Below, one piece after another: positions 45,546 to 56,705 of a stretch of DNA of 64,000 bases. The notes under the pieces were generated by a model, which was not told where the DNA came from, ran no database searches, and saw nothing but the letters and a program-made list of their open reading frames with translations. This stretch comes from Luidia sarsii (taxonomy: Eukaryota > Echinodermata > Asteroidea > Paxillosida > Luidiidae), in assembly GCA_949987565.1 (NCBI GenBank), contig OX465110.1, positions 1,673,282 through 1,737,281 on the forward strand. The letters are read 5' to 3'. The position numbers were made by a program, and so were the translations under genes. Positions within the stretch are counted from its first letter, which is position 1. Each line of letters opens with the position of its first letter.

Positions 45546-46365
45546 TTCGATGGATATAAACCTTTATGAGTATTCATTGTCGTCGTTATTGTTGTCTACT
45601 GGCTTCATTGATAATGAGGTGAATATTTCACAGCTGTCTGGGTTGGATTAACCTTCACTGTTCTCAACTTTTTTGGATTTTCACTTTAAATGAGATTTTA
45701 TTAACGCTGATTGAAAAGGGCAATTCCTTGTTTTCATTGAAGTATTGTAGGGTTCAATTATTTGGTGAGGGTTTGCACTGCTTAGCTTGTAATTAGCACT
45801 ATCTGCTCAGTGCTTTGCTTGATTGTCTGCGAAGCCAGCAAGTATTCGATGGTTACAAAACAGAAGCTTGGGTACTGCTGTTACTAGCTCCAATCACCCA
45901 TACAGTATAGTGATGTGCATTCACTGTCTGGGCACCACTGAAGGCAGGGTACCAGTCGAAACCTACTGGGGGGGGGGCTGCAGTGTTTATGATTGTCAAA
46001 GCTGATGAAGTACCGGCCAGGAAGCGAGAAATTGATGTGGGTGTCAGGCCTGTTAATAGGCCAGTCAATGTGGGCAGCAGGTGTCCAAATACCAACATGG
46101 CCGCCATCAATCACCATGGTGACACCATGGAGACAGAAACAAAGATTCTCTGTTGCAGTGCCAGATAAGGTATACGACCTTCAGATCTAGCAGGTACTGT
46201 AGCTTTTCAGATGACCTTGCAAAATTGAAGCCTTCAGCAACTCAATTTTGGTCCAAATTATAATAAAAAATGTTTAGAGGGCAGGACGTTTGGATGCTAG
46301 TGCTTAGGACATTTCACGTTTGCAGCATGTATGACTTCAAGTTGATCCAAATTAATCTGATGAAA
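45546..46365 (+). other. Intron 2 segment, no gene
   Basis: Unique sequence, with a G run near 45968-45976 and a worn family A-like left arm at about 46275-46310. No coding exon. Confidence 0.5.
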
Positions 46366-46425
46366 GATGCCTTTGAGAAAGATCCTGCTAGGATCAAAAC
46401 TTCGGGCCGTCCTAATTTTGGACAG
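46366..46425 (+). mobile_element. Family A right arm, slightly worn
   Basis: GCCTTTGAGAAAGATCCTGC and then TAGGATCAAAACTTCGGGCC. Tail absent. Confidence 0.7.
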
Positions 46426-46554
46426 ATAAAAGGAGATTGAATTCATCATTTTGCTAGGATATAATGTTGCTCCATCCTTAGTGATGTTGTCGATTTGTCA
46501 TCTGTCACTTGTCTAATGATCATCTTTATCTATTACACTCAAGATTGTAAACAA

Positions 46555-46718
46555 ATTAGGAGAGCCTGACGTTTCGATCCTAGCAGGACCTTTCTCATCA
46601 TAGGCAGAATTCTGCCTTTGAGAAAGGTCCTGCTAGGATCGAAACGTCAGGCTCTCCTAATGTTTGCTGTTTGCATTTAGGTCATTTTAGTCAGTAAACA
46701 CTTTTGCATATCACTCTA
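46555..46718. mobile_element. Family A fold-back element, near complete
   Basis: Left arm (46555-46609), short spacer, right arm (46611-46661) and right tail to CATATCACTCT. The arms pair almost perfectly for about 50 bp, the longest hairpin of the family in the window. Confidence 0.88.
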
Positions 46719-46834
46719 CTCAAGATTTTTCTTGAATTTCTGAAAAAGGTCTGTCAACCTTTGAGCTTGCATTTTTCAATTTTTTTTTTATTATCATTAT
46801 TATTTTTTTTATTTTTTTATTTTATTTTATTTAA

Positions 46835-46964
46835 AAATTTAGTGGGCCTGACGTTTCGATCCCAGCAGGACTAGGATCGAAACGTCAGGCCCACTAAATT
46901 TTGAGATTTGCATTTTGGTAATTTTAGTCAGTAAGCAGTTTGCAACATTTTTGTATATCACTCT
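46835..46964. mobile_element. Family A fold-back element, compact
   Basis: Left arm 46835-46869 and right arm 46870-46903 meet with nearly no loop (GCAGGACTAGGAT), then a full right tail. Only about 115 bp from the previous copy. Confidence 0.87.
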
Positions 46965-48104
46965 AAGTTATTTATTTTATTTATATTTTTTTGTTGGGGG
47001 GGGGGTAGGGTCTCAGCTTGCTATATCCCCACATCGATGACAAAATGCAATCACGCAGCCATAGAATGAGATACGTGTATCACATTTTTGGCCCCACCAG
47101 GGAAGGGGGGGGGGGAGACACTCTTCTGACCTCTTGGCAAATGGTGAAAGAGAGAAAAAAAATCTTGGCGAGATTTTCAGGCAATTTGTGGCAACAGCAG
47201 CAACGCACAGTTGCTCGATGACAGACAGAGGAAATACTGTAGCTGCCAAAACCCCTGATCCCCCCCCCCCGTGATTCTTGTCGAGAGCTACGCAAACTCA
47301 CCAACGAGATAATTTGTACAGCGGTGCCATAGTAACTAGGTCTTGAGTTGGAAAAACAAACTTGCTATTCCGTTTCATTGAATTGAGCAATCTGACATTA
47401 CATCCTAAACTCAGTGGTATGAATTTGAAAAGTTTTGAGGGCGCGGAGTGGTTTGCATGGTAACTCATCTTACGATGGATAACCCATCGTAAGTGGTGAC
47501 ACACCATATGACTTCTGTGCGTCGTTCATCGTCTTGTGAGTGATCGCAGGTTACGGTGAGTTTGGTGACATGGACCGCTGGCATGTGTCTATCTTGGCAA
47601 ATTGGTTGAACGATTATGAAGGCCGAAGTGGGAAAAGGGTCGGTGAAGCTTTACCCAGGCCCTACTTAATTTGGGAGATTTGGTCAGGAGTCAGTACGGC
47701 AAAGCCAGAATCGAGAAAGGATCTGTCGAGATAAAAAATGTCAGGCTCTCTTCTGATGCCTGCGCTCTTGTGGTCGTTTGAGTCGTAAGCTACTAAAGCA
47801 GTTTGATACATGTTTGCCTTTCTTTCGGCCACGAAATAGCGCACGTAGCAATTACAGAGATTTGCGAGGAAACCGATTAAGGATCGACTGACCAAGAATG
47901 CCAGAGAGTGGGTCATTTGGAGCACCCAGATGGTTGACAAGGCGTCAACAAATTGCAGCCTAACCTTCACCCCCAACCCCATGAGGCATCTCCTTGGAGG
48001 ACTGGGGAGGAAATTGGATCATCTGTCTGCACTACCAACTGTGCAGCCCTCGCCTACAAGTGGCAGCAGGGCTGTGGATATCAACCCCCATAACAAGCTT
48101 GTTG
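46965..48104 (+). other. Intron 2 segment, no gene
   Basis: A T run then G run lies at about 46985-47005. A small inverted repeat, TTACGATGGATAACCCATCGTAA, lies at 47471-47493. No coding exon. Confidence 0.5.
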
Positions 48105-48440
48105 CCCAGAAGGAGAGAAGAGGGGGGAGAGGGAGAGAGAGAGAGGAGGGGAGAGAAAGGGAGAGCGAGAGAGAGGGGGAGAGAGAAAGGGAAAGAGAGA
48201 GAAAGGGAGAGAGGGAGAGGGGAGAGAGAAAGGGAGAGAGAGAGAGGAGGGGAGAGAGAAAGGAGGAGAGAGAGAAAGGGAGAGGCAGACAGACAGACAG
48301 ACAGACAGACAGATGGGATGAGAGATAGGGAGAGAGAGAGAGAGGGATACAGAGAGACAGAGAGAAGAGAGAGACAGAGAAAGAAGAAAAAAGAGAGACA
48401 GAGAGAGACCGAGAGAGAGAGGGGAGAGAGAGAGAGAAAA
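48105..48440. repeat. GA-rich purine array
   Basis: GAGAGGGA-type units, a CAGA tetramer block at 48286-48312, then GAGACAGA units. Arg/Glu and Ser/Leu frames are artefacts. Confidence 0.9.
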
Positions 48441-49560
48441 CAGCTTCATTATTTTGGAGTTCACTTGCACTCTCTATGGCTGCGAAATTTGACACTCCAA
48501 GGTGGAAATCTGGACAGCATTTACCCTGAACAGACTTTAGCCACAGCTTGCCCCAATTGCCTTCTGAAGGTTTTTTTTTAGATTGTTGATAAGCTGGGCT
48601 CTGTTGCCATGGTTACCTGTGCTGTGGTATCAATCTGCTAAGAAGTCAAGATTGAGAATTCTTGTTTTGGTTGACGGGGGAACAAATCTTGAGACATTTT
48701 GTGAAATTGAGCCTCGGATGACACAAGAATAATTTTTGGGTGAAAAAAACCTGCAAAAACAATTTATCTAAACTTGACATGGCCTAACATTTTTATCATA
48801 TCTTGTTGGCAACTCAGAGCATCTGCAGACGTAGAAGAATGTGTGGTTAGTGAAAGTAACCTTTTAACCTGACAGATGAATATCAGGTGAAAGTGAAACG
48901 ATGTTCGGCCATTTAAAAAAGATCCTGCTAGGATGGCACATTAGGATGTCAAGTTTGTTTGTAAATTGTATCTGAAATGTTTTTTTAGTTTTCCCTGAAG
49001 ACATTTCCCAGAACCGGCTCCTTAATGTCTGCCTCTTGTCAAATCCTGGATGACACTCCCTGTCTTGTAAGAAGGCAGATCTGCCGGTGGTCGTAGTCAA
49101 TTTTCCTCAACTGGTTGACCTCCGACCTCGGAACATTCTGAACATTGGGTCCAGGCACCGTCAAAGGCACGCGGCGCTGGGGTTCACCGCACTTTATTAG
49201 GACAACAGCAGCACCCTAAACCGGTTGAATTACTCTGGCGTGACACACGACACCAAAAGTTGAAACTCTATATCGCATGTGTGCTGAACCCAATCAGTAG
49301 AGTTCGCCTGCACTGTGTGATAGGGCAGCACAAAAGGGGTGCTGTTTTTTTTTTTTGTTTTTTTTTTTTTAAATGGGCAGTCATTCCTCACTTAGCGTCG
49401 GATTTTGGGTTTAACAGCTTGACGGCCGGACACAAACCAGGGTAGCCAATGTGGTACCTGACATCACCAGGCTTGTGTTAGAAAATTTTAAAGGAGTAAA
49501 GTCTGAGGCTGGTGAAGGTTCAACCTCTAATACCATGCTTCATTCTTTTATCTCCATTTC
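48441..49560 (+). other. Intron 2 segment, no gene
   Basis: Unique sequence. A family A scrap (GATCCTGCTAGGATGGCACA) lies at 48919-48945. T runs lie at 49347-49371. Confidence 0.5.
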
Positions 49561-51160
49561 CTTATCCGTCCCTCTTCCATCCCTTCTTCCATCCTTTCTT
49601 CCATCCTTTCTTCCATCCTTTCTTCCATCCTTTCTTCCATCCTTTCTTCCATCCCTTCTTCCATCCTTTCTTCCATCCTTTCTTCAATCCTTTCTTCCAT
49701 CCTTTCTTCCATCCTTTCTTCCATCCTTTCTTCCATCCTTTCTTCCATCCTTTCTTCCATCCTTTCTTCCATCCTTTCTTCCATCCTTTCTTCCATCCTT
49801 TCTTCAATCCTTTCTTCCATCCTTTCTTCCATCCTTTCTTCCATCCTTTCTTCCATCCTTTCTTCCATCCTTTCTTCCATCCCTTCTTCCATCCTTTCTT
49901 CCATCCTTTCTTCCATCCTTTCTTTCATCCTTTCTTCCATCCCTTCTTCCATCCTTTCTTCCATCCTTTCTTCCATCCTTTCTTCCATCCTTTCTTCCAT
50001 CCTTTCTTCCATCCTTTCTTCCATCCCTTCTTCCATCCTTTCTTCCATCCTTTCTTCCATCCTTTCTTCCATCCTTTCTTTCATCCTTTCTTTCATCCCT
50101 TCTTCCATTCCCTCGTCTATCACTCTTCCATTCCTTCTTCCATCCTTTCTTCCATCCCTCTTCCATTCCTTCTTCCATCCCTCTTCCATCCTTTCTTCCA
50201 TCCTTTCTTCCATCCCTTCTTCCATCCTTTCTTCCATCCTTTCTTCCATCCTTTCTTTCATCCTTTCTTCCATCCCTTCTTCCATCCTTTCTTCCATCCT
50301 TTCTTCCATCCTTTCTTCCATCCTTTCTTCCATCCTTTCTTCCATCCTTTCTTCCATCCCTTCTTCCATCCTTTCTTCCATCCTTTCTTCCATCCTTTCT
50401 TCCATCCTTTCTTTCATCCTTTCTTTCATCCTTTCTTTCATCCCTTCTTCCATTCCCTCGTCTATCACTCTTCCATCCTTTCTTCCATCCTTTCTTCCAT
50501 CCCTTCTTCCATCCTTTCTTCCATCCCTCTTCCATCCTTTCTTCCATCCTTTCTTCCATCCTTTCTTCCATCCCTTCTTCCATCCTTTCTTCCATCCTTT
50601 CTTTCATCCTTTCTTCCATCCCTTCTTCCATCCTTTCTTTCATCCCTTCTTCCATCCTTTCTTCCATCCTTTCTTCCATCCCTTCTTCCATCCCTTCGTC
50701 CATCCTCTCTTCCCTCTTCTCTTCCTTCCCTCTTCCACCCCTCTTCCATCCTTTCTTCCATTCCTTCTTCCATTCCCTCTTCCCTCTTCTCTCCCATCCC
50801 CTCTTCCCTCTTTCCTTCCATCCTCTCTTCCGTTCCTTCTTCCATCTCCTCTTCCCTCTTCTCTTCCCTCTTCTCTTCCTTCCCTCTTCCACCCCTCTTC
50901 CATCCTTTCTTCCATTCCTTCTTCCATCTCTTCTTCCATTCCCTCTTCCCTCTTCTCTCCCATCCCCTCTTCCCTCTTTCCTTCCATCCTCTCTTCCGTT
51001 CCTTCTTCCATCCCCTCTTCCCTCTTCTCTTCCCTCTTCTCTCCCATCCCCTCTTCCCTCTTTCCTTCCATCCTCTCTTCCATCCCCTCTTCCCTCTTCT
51101 CTTCCCTCTTCTCTTCCCTCTTCTCTTCCATCCCTCTTTCACCCCCTCTTACATCTCATC
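49561..51160. repeat. 12-bp TTCCATCCTTTC satellite, about 1.6 kb
   Basis: The first 1.1 kb is 12-bp units of TTCCATCCTTTC with few variants. The last 0.45 kb is a looser mix with TTCCCTCTTCTC units. Longer blocks are repeated: CCCTCGTCTATCACTCTTCC occurs near 50110 and 50456. Because 12 is a multiple of 3, each frame gives a fixed 4-residue peptide; frames of 572 and 638 codons are open only for that reason. Confidence 0.95.
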
Positions 51161-52323
51161 TCCTCTTGAGTCTCACCTCCCATCCCATTGTCTACTTCCT
51201 CTTGCATCCTCATCGATCTCCTCTTCCATTCCCTCTACCAATCCTCACTTCCATCCTCCTCCTGTTCCTTCACCCCTTCCTCCATCCCCCCGAACACCAC
51301 CTATCCTTGCACCCGATCCTTCTCATCCATCTCCTCCTCTCCCCCTTCCCCCTTGTCTCCATACCCTGCTTAACCTGTGGCTCAGATCTGTTTTCATCAT
51401 CCTCAATCACCCTCCACCCCACCCTTAATCCTTTCCTGCCTCCTTACACCCACTTTATATCCATTCCTCCTTTTTCTTGCCATCCCTCCAAATTATCCCC
51501 AAATCTGACCCAGTGAAAGGAAAAAGTCTAACACCGTTCTCCAATTTCAGTCAAGTATCTCCTTCTCTTGATCTAGCTCGTACACGATTCACTCTGCGGT
51601 GGTTTTCAACCCCCCCCCCCCCGCCAAAAAAAATAAATAAATGATAGAAATAATGCCATCGCTGCACTGCAGGAATAGGCCAGCTGACCTAGTTACTGTA
51701 ACTCCACCAAATTCTGACCCACTACCTCACGGGTAGGGTTTCTCTCTCATTAGCACCATCCCAGTCACTCTGTGTGTCCCCAACCCACCCCAAAAAATAA
51801 TCAGTCCTTGTTTTATCAATCTGTGGGATACCAGCGGGTCCAATCGCATCCTCAGTAGGTATCGAAGCGCGGTGACGACCCTAGATACAGTATCAACAGT
51901 GGTAACCCAGCTGGAGAAATTCACACTCAGCTCTCTCTCAAGCAACACCATGGCCACTTTTTTTGAGGAATCCGATAGCTCCTTTACGCAACATATACCT
52001 GACGCTGTTACTCAACATATTTCATGTTTGCCCTTTGGCCCGAAAGGAAAGACGATCCGATCCGCCAAAGCATGTAAAACGGTTGGAAAGGGATCCGTGC
52101 TCACTCGGGGAACACGACAGTATCTGGGTAGGCAGAAGGTGGAAGGGGCAGGTTGGGTATCTGCAGGGGACTAGTTCCAAGCTTGGCAGGTTACCCGTTC
52201 GTCCGGAGACTTCCCTGTGGTGTCAGTTAGCTTGCCACCTCTGCCACGAGAGTGCTGTAAGATTATCCCATTTCTCCTCTCGTGAGACACACAGATGGGG
52301 TTTGTAAAAAAAAAAGAAGATTG
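51161..52323 (+). other. Intron 2 segment, C/T-rich then unique
   Basis: A pyrimidine-rich border lies to about 51520, then a C-run then A-run junction at 51611-51640. The rest is unique, with no coding exon. Confidence 0.5.
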
Positions 52324-52460
52324 GATTAGGGGTTGTGCTTCCTGGAGAACTTGAAACTGTTAGGAAATGGAGACTGCTTGGTCACATCATGAGAAGAAAA
52401 TGTGCAGAAAAGACTCATTTTTTTCAGGGAAAAATGGAGGTTCAAGTGCAGTACAGTGTT
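52324..52460 (+). mobile_element. LINE reverse-transcriptase C-terminal scrap
   Basis: A frame reads ...ETVRKWRLLGHIMRRKCAEK, the end motif of many non-LTR retrotransposon ORF2 proteins (R-W-LGH-R pattern). It runs straight into a GA array. Short, and the clade is unknown. Confidence 0.6.
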
Positions 52461-52468
52461 CAACAACT

Positions 52469-52766
52469 GAGAGAGAGAGAGAGAGGGAGAGAGAGAAAGA
52501 GAGGGGGAGAGAGAGGGAGAGAGGGAGAGGTAGAGATATAGAGGGAGAGAGAGGGGAGAGAGGAGGGAGAGAGAGAGGGAGAGAGAGATGGAGAGGGAAA
52601 GAGACATAGTGGAGAGAGAGAAGGGAGAGGGAGAGAGTGAGGGAGGGAGAGAGAGAGGGAGAGGGGGAGAGGGGGGAGAGAGAGAAGGGAGAGGGAGAGA
52701 GTGAGGGGAGAGAGAGAGGGGAGAGGATGAGGGGGAGAGGGGGGAGAGAGAGAAGGAGAGATAGGG
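52469..52766. repeat. GA-rich purine array
   Basis: GAGAGAGGGA units with repeated blocks of about 60 bp that contain GAAGGGAGAGGGAGAGAGTG (near 52620 and 52685). Artefact frames on both strands. Confidence 0.9.
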
Positions 52767-54074
52767 GTGGAGTTTCCATGTTTGATAATGGCCAGTGAAT
52801 GCATCGCATTTGGGGAGGGTGGGACTGGGACAGGTTTGGTTTTACAAGACTCCCAGACACTTCTCTAGCCAGCACAGAAACCCAAATCACAGCAGTGTGT
52901 CTGTTGGATAGAGACCTTCCATCTTGACCATTTGCTGCATCAGTCAGCATCAGGCCCGAGCTGGCTGTTAGGCGACTTTCATCCAACCGTTGTCAACTGT
53001 GAGGATTAATCTCATCCATCAGAGGGGTGCGGGCAAAATGGAGGGGGGAGAGGGGAGGGGTTTGGGATGGAAGGACGAGTGTATAAACAAGTAGATGGAT
53101 GCTATGCCATTACTCACAGTGCTGACCAGTCATAGTGGGGCTTGTCTTCATCACTCTGTCCACAGTCGAGGATGATGATGTGCTAGCTACATGTTTGATC
53201 TACATGGAGTGGGTGGGGTCATCTTGTCTGTGATTGAAGTACCGGATCTCTCAGCGAGATGGCGCAGCGTTGTGACAATTCAAAGGTACATGTATGCTGC
53301 CAAGAAAGTTGATCCAAATGTTCCAAACACCGAAATTCAAAATCAACCGAAATCCCAATAAAAAATCAGTCACATTGCACCCCAGTGATGTAGCCAGTCG
53401 AGGTCTGACCCTAGATTTGGGTGAGATTTGACTAAGTTTTTAATCAGTGTATTTGCCAAGCTTGCTGAAGGGTTAAACATTCCACTCGGGAAGCCATAAT
53501 GAGATGAAGGGGCCCCACAGAAAACAACCTCAACTCAGCAGTAACCTGTTTCTGGCTGAGTAGGGAAGGATCGAGGCCAGCCGGAGCCCTTGCCCCTGGA
53601 GAAATGTCTCTCCCCCTCCCCTACTTGATGGTGGGGGGGGAGCATAATGAAATGAATTGGTGCACAAATTGCTGCCAAATTGGAGTGATCGGAAATAACT
53701 TCCCCCTGAAGGATTGGCTTCTCTTCCTCCCCCCCCCCTCCCTTCCAGTCCCTGGGATGGAAGGGCCCGCGCTTGTTGACAACGTCCAGCTGAAATGGAA
53801 TTCCATATCACCACAGACTCCCCCTAAATAACTCAATCCCCTCCGACGGACGTCAACCAAATCAAGAGATTGAGTGGGTTTTTCAAAAGCTCTCAGTTTG
53901 ACTGAAATGTTTGGTGCTGCTGAACGGAGAATGGAACTCAAGGAGGGTTTGTCAGACTACTAACTCGACGAATGATTACCCCGAGTTGGGTAAACCCTTG
54001 TTAAATCATTATCTCATTCGTTAGTGATTGCATCCTCTTTAGGGTTTTCAATTTTGTTTACTTTGTGCCCCCAT
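52767..54074 (+). other. Intron 2 segment, no gene
   Basis: Unique sequence. A CAGTCGAGGATGATGATG string near 53164 may be a LINE end in reverse. Open frames around 53530-53940 overlap on both strands and have no domain character. Confidence 0.45.
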
Positions 54075-54148
54075 CTAAAAGCTGGACATAGCTCAGGTGA
54101 TCAGACTATTTTGTAAGCTAAGCCAGAGGTCTCTAGTTCAAGTTTTCA
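54075..54148 (+). mobile_element. tRNA-derived SINE head, plus strand
   Basis: AAAGCTGGACATAGCTCAGG and then CCAGAGGTCTCTAGTTCAAG match the A-box and B-box sides of the SINE family. It is cut off by the element that starts at 54150. Confidence 0.65.
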
Positions 54149-54149
54149 T

Positions 54150-54545
54150 AAGCCGCATTTCCACTGGACTAAAATTTAACCGAGACGATGCTTAAATTTC
54201 CAATAGTCAAATTTGATCATCGTTCCCACTTGGACTTTTTGAGTTGGTCAATTTAACCGAGACGATGGTTAAAGTAACCGAGCTGACAAAAATTATTTGT
54301 GCACAGTGCACGTACGCCGAGTCGCGTTTTACCAAGTGGTGCGTTTCCACTGGACTAATCGGCTCGGTTAAACTTTCCTGGTCACTTTTACTGGGCAGAG
54401 GTTGGCCGGTATAAAAGTAACCATTCGGCTCGGTTAAAGTAACCGAGAGGAAATTTAACTGGGCCGTTTCCACTGGACTTAAAATGGACAAAAAACCATA
54501 GTCTCGGTTACTTTGACCAAGATAAGTCCAGTGGAAACGCGGCTT
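54150..54545. mobile_element. 396-bp DNA element with AAGCCGCRTTTCCACTGGACT ends
   Basis: The terminal repeats AAGCCGCATTTCCACTGGAC and (reverse) AAGCCGCGTTTCCACTGGAC differ at one base. The interior repeats GTTAAAGTAACCGAG and TTTCCACTGGACT strings in both directions, so it is a nested fold-back. I cannot see a clear target duplication. It probably inserted into or next to the SINE on its left. Confidence 0.78.
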
Positions 54546-55150
54546 TTGCCTTTTATTTTCAAAATTGTTTAAAAAGTTCCCAGTCGGTCTTTCCCTTTAT
54601 TCGTTTGACTCTAAACAGTGCCTGTTAGTTAGCTCAGCACTTGAGGCACGGCAAAAATAACTAATATACTGGGCTGTGTAACACTGACAGGGCACAAGAC
54701 CTATGAACTGGCCCATTTTTGTAGTCTCTACAACCTTTTCAGACATCATCTATCATTTCCTTTTCTCAAAATGGGATGATTGAAAAAAAAATACAGAAAA
54801 AGTTACTTGCACTATAGCTGAGTCCATGACCTCATTAAAACGGCCATCAGAGTGGGGCTGATATTGTGAATTTTGGGGGGATTTTTTTTTTTTTTAGAGG
54901 CAACCTGTGGCCTGCCCTGTCCGTCAGCACCCCATCCAGAATAGACTCAAGCCCTGCTTGCCTAGCGTAGCTACCTCCCCCTCTCTCCCCTCCCTCCCTT
55001 CCCCAATATGTCTTGAGTTGGCAGGTCGGCATGCCTGAGCATGTGTACATGGGTTTCTGTGAGGAGGTAGGACAGAGAGAGGCTTGGGTTAGGGGAGAGT
55101 GGTATCAAGTTAGCCTGACTATAATAACACAACTAGCTGTAAATTCATTA
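54546..55150 (+). other. Intron 2 segment, no gene
   Basis: Unique sequence with a G6 then T13 run at about 54876-54895, the reverse of the usual order of such junctions in this window. Confidence 0.5.
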
Positions 55151-55715
55151 ACAGAGAGACACAGGGAGACACAGAGAGATATTAGCCCAGGGGACAGTGA
55201 TAGAGAGTGTGGCAGACAGGCAGGCAGATAGACAGACAGAGATGGTGACAGAGAGAGACAGGGAGAGATATAGATTCAGAGACACAAAGAGACACAGGGA
55301 GACATAGAGAGACACACAGTGAGACAGTGATAGAGACTTTGGTGTGGCAGACAGACAGGCAGACAGAGGGAGATGGTGACAGAGAGAGACAGGGAGAGAT
55401 TCAGAGGGAGACATAGAGAGACACACAGTGAGACAGTGATAGAGACTTCGGTGTGGCAGAGAGACAAACAGACAGAGGGAGATGGTGACAGAGAGAGACA
55501 GGGAGAGATTCAGAGGGAGACAGAGAGAGACAGAATTTGACAGAGAGGCGCAGGGAGACAGTGATAGAGATTTTGACAGACAGGCAGACAGAGGGAGATG
55601 GTAACAGAGATAGAGACAATGAGAGATAACAGGGAGGGAGACAGAGGGTTACAGTGACAGAGATAGGAAGATATATAGAGACAGAGACAATCAGAGACAG
55701 AGATAGAGAGACAGA
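55151..55715. repeat. GACA-rich array with blocks of about 110-135 bp
   Basis: Units of GACAGAGA and GGGAGACA. The landmark TGTGGCAG lies at 55208, 55343 and 55452, with shared GGGAGATGGTGACAGAGAGA blocks, so larger segments have been duplicated. Open frames are artefacts. Confidence 0.88.
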
Positions 55716-56245
55716 AGGACTTGAAATGATACAAAAATCACAGTATACGATACAATTTTTCCATCACTGAGAATGTAATTCAATGAGAGTTTGCACCTGC
55801 TTGATACACAACTGGTGCTGTATGCTGTTGGTTTTTTTTCCAAAATGCCTTTTCCAAAAACATCATTGAATTGATACCAAAATGATGCAAACTGTTCACT
55901 GACTTTAAAAAGTCCCTCTAAATTTCTGAGGATATGTGTTGCCTAGCAACCAAAGAGGCCTTCTTGTCAGAGGAAGCAGGGCAATTTTGCCAGAGTGTCT
56001 TGCGCACCTCTTTGATGGAAAAGAAATTGCTCTGCCGCTGTGGAAATGGTATGCCGGCCATCATTTTATTTCTTGTCTTCGACGGAGCGTGGGATGGATT
56101 GATGATGAGAGACTTACGGTTGCCATGGTGCCAAGGCTCCTCGAGGCGTAATTTTGCATCTCCAAGGCAACCGACGTGACGATCTAATTGATCTCAGATG
56201 TCCTCTGGAAAGAAGGGAGACGGTTGCAGGAGTGTGCTCTTATTA
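55716..56245 (+). other. Intron 2 segment, no gene
   Basis: Unique. A family A tail-like scrap (AAATGATGCAAACTGTTCACTG) lies near 55880. Two overlapping plus frames at 55934-56179 have no domain. Confidence 0.45.
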
Positions 56246-56705
56246 GGGGCTCTTTTCACGGCGGCCCAAATAATCGTGATTTGGATTACGATGAAAAAAA
56301 ACCTGCTTTTTTTCTCACACAGGCCAACAAATCGCGCCGCAATAACAATCACGAGCTGATTAAGGTTAGCAGTTGTGGTTAAATCATGTGGGTGTGTCCT
56401 TGAGGGGCTTCATGCAGGGAGACATAATTATAAACGAGGAAATCACTTCCTGTCAGTCAGAGCACGAGCAGTGCATTGTGGGATTAAAAAGAAATGGTGT
56501 TATTAAGCCGAGTATTCCCACACACACCATATCGCAAATAAACATGATTATTTTAAATAAAGTCTCAGTAATAGGTGAGTCCAAATTGCGATTCAAATCC
56601 CACTAACAATCGCGTTTATTGTGTCAACACACAAGCAAAAGTGGAGTTTAAATCACGATTCCAATTTAAATCCAAATAATCACATTTATTTTGGACAGTG
56701 TATAT
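56246..56705. mobile_element. Second copy of the GGCCGTTCCCAC-type DNA element
   Basis: Aligns by eye to the 34.8 kb copy: TAATCGTGATTTGGATTACG near the start, GTGCATTGTGGG in the middle, and AATCCCACTAACAATCGCGT near the end. The left end GGGGCTCTTTTCAC follows TTA; the right end is worn. Confidence 0.7.

Noticed and set aside
49451..51428. 572- and 638-codon frames of Ser-Phe-Leu-Pro and Phe-His-Pro-Phe repeats
   Set aside because: They are frame readings of a 12-bp pyrimidine satellite; the other frames and strands are equally open.
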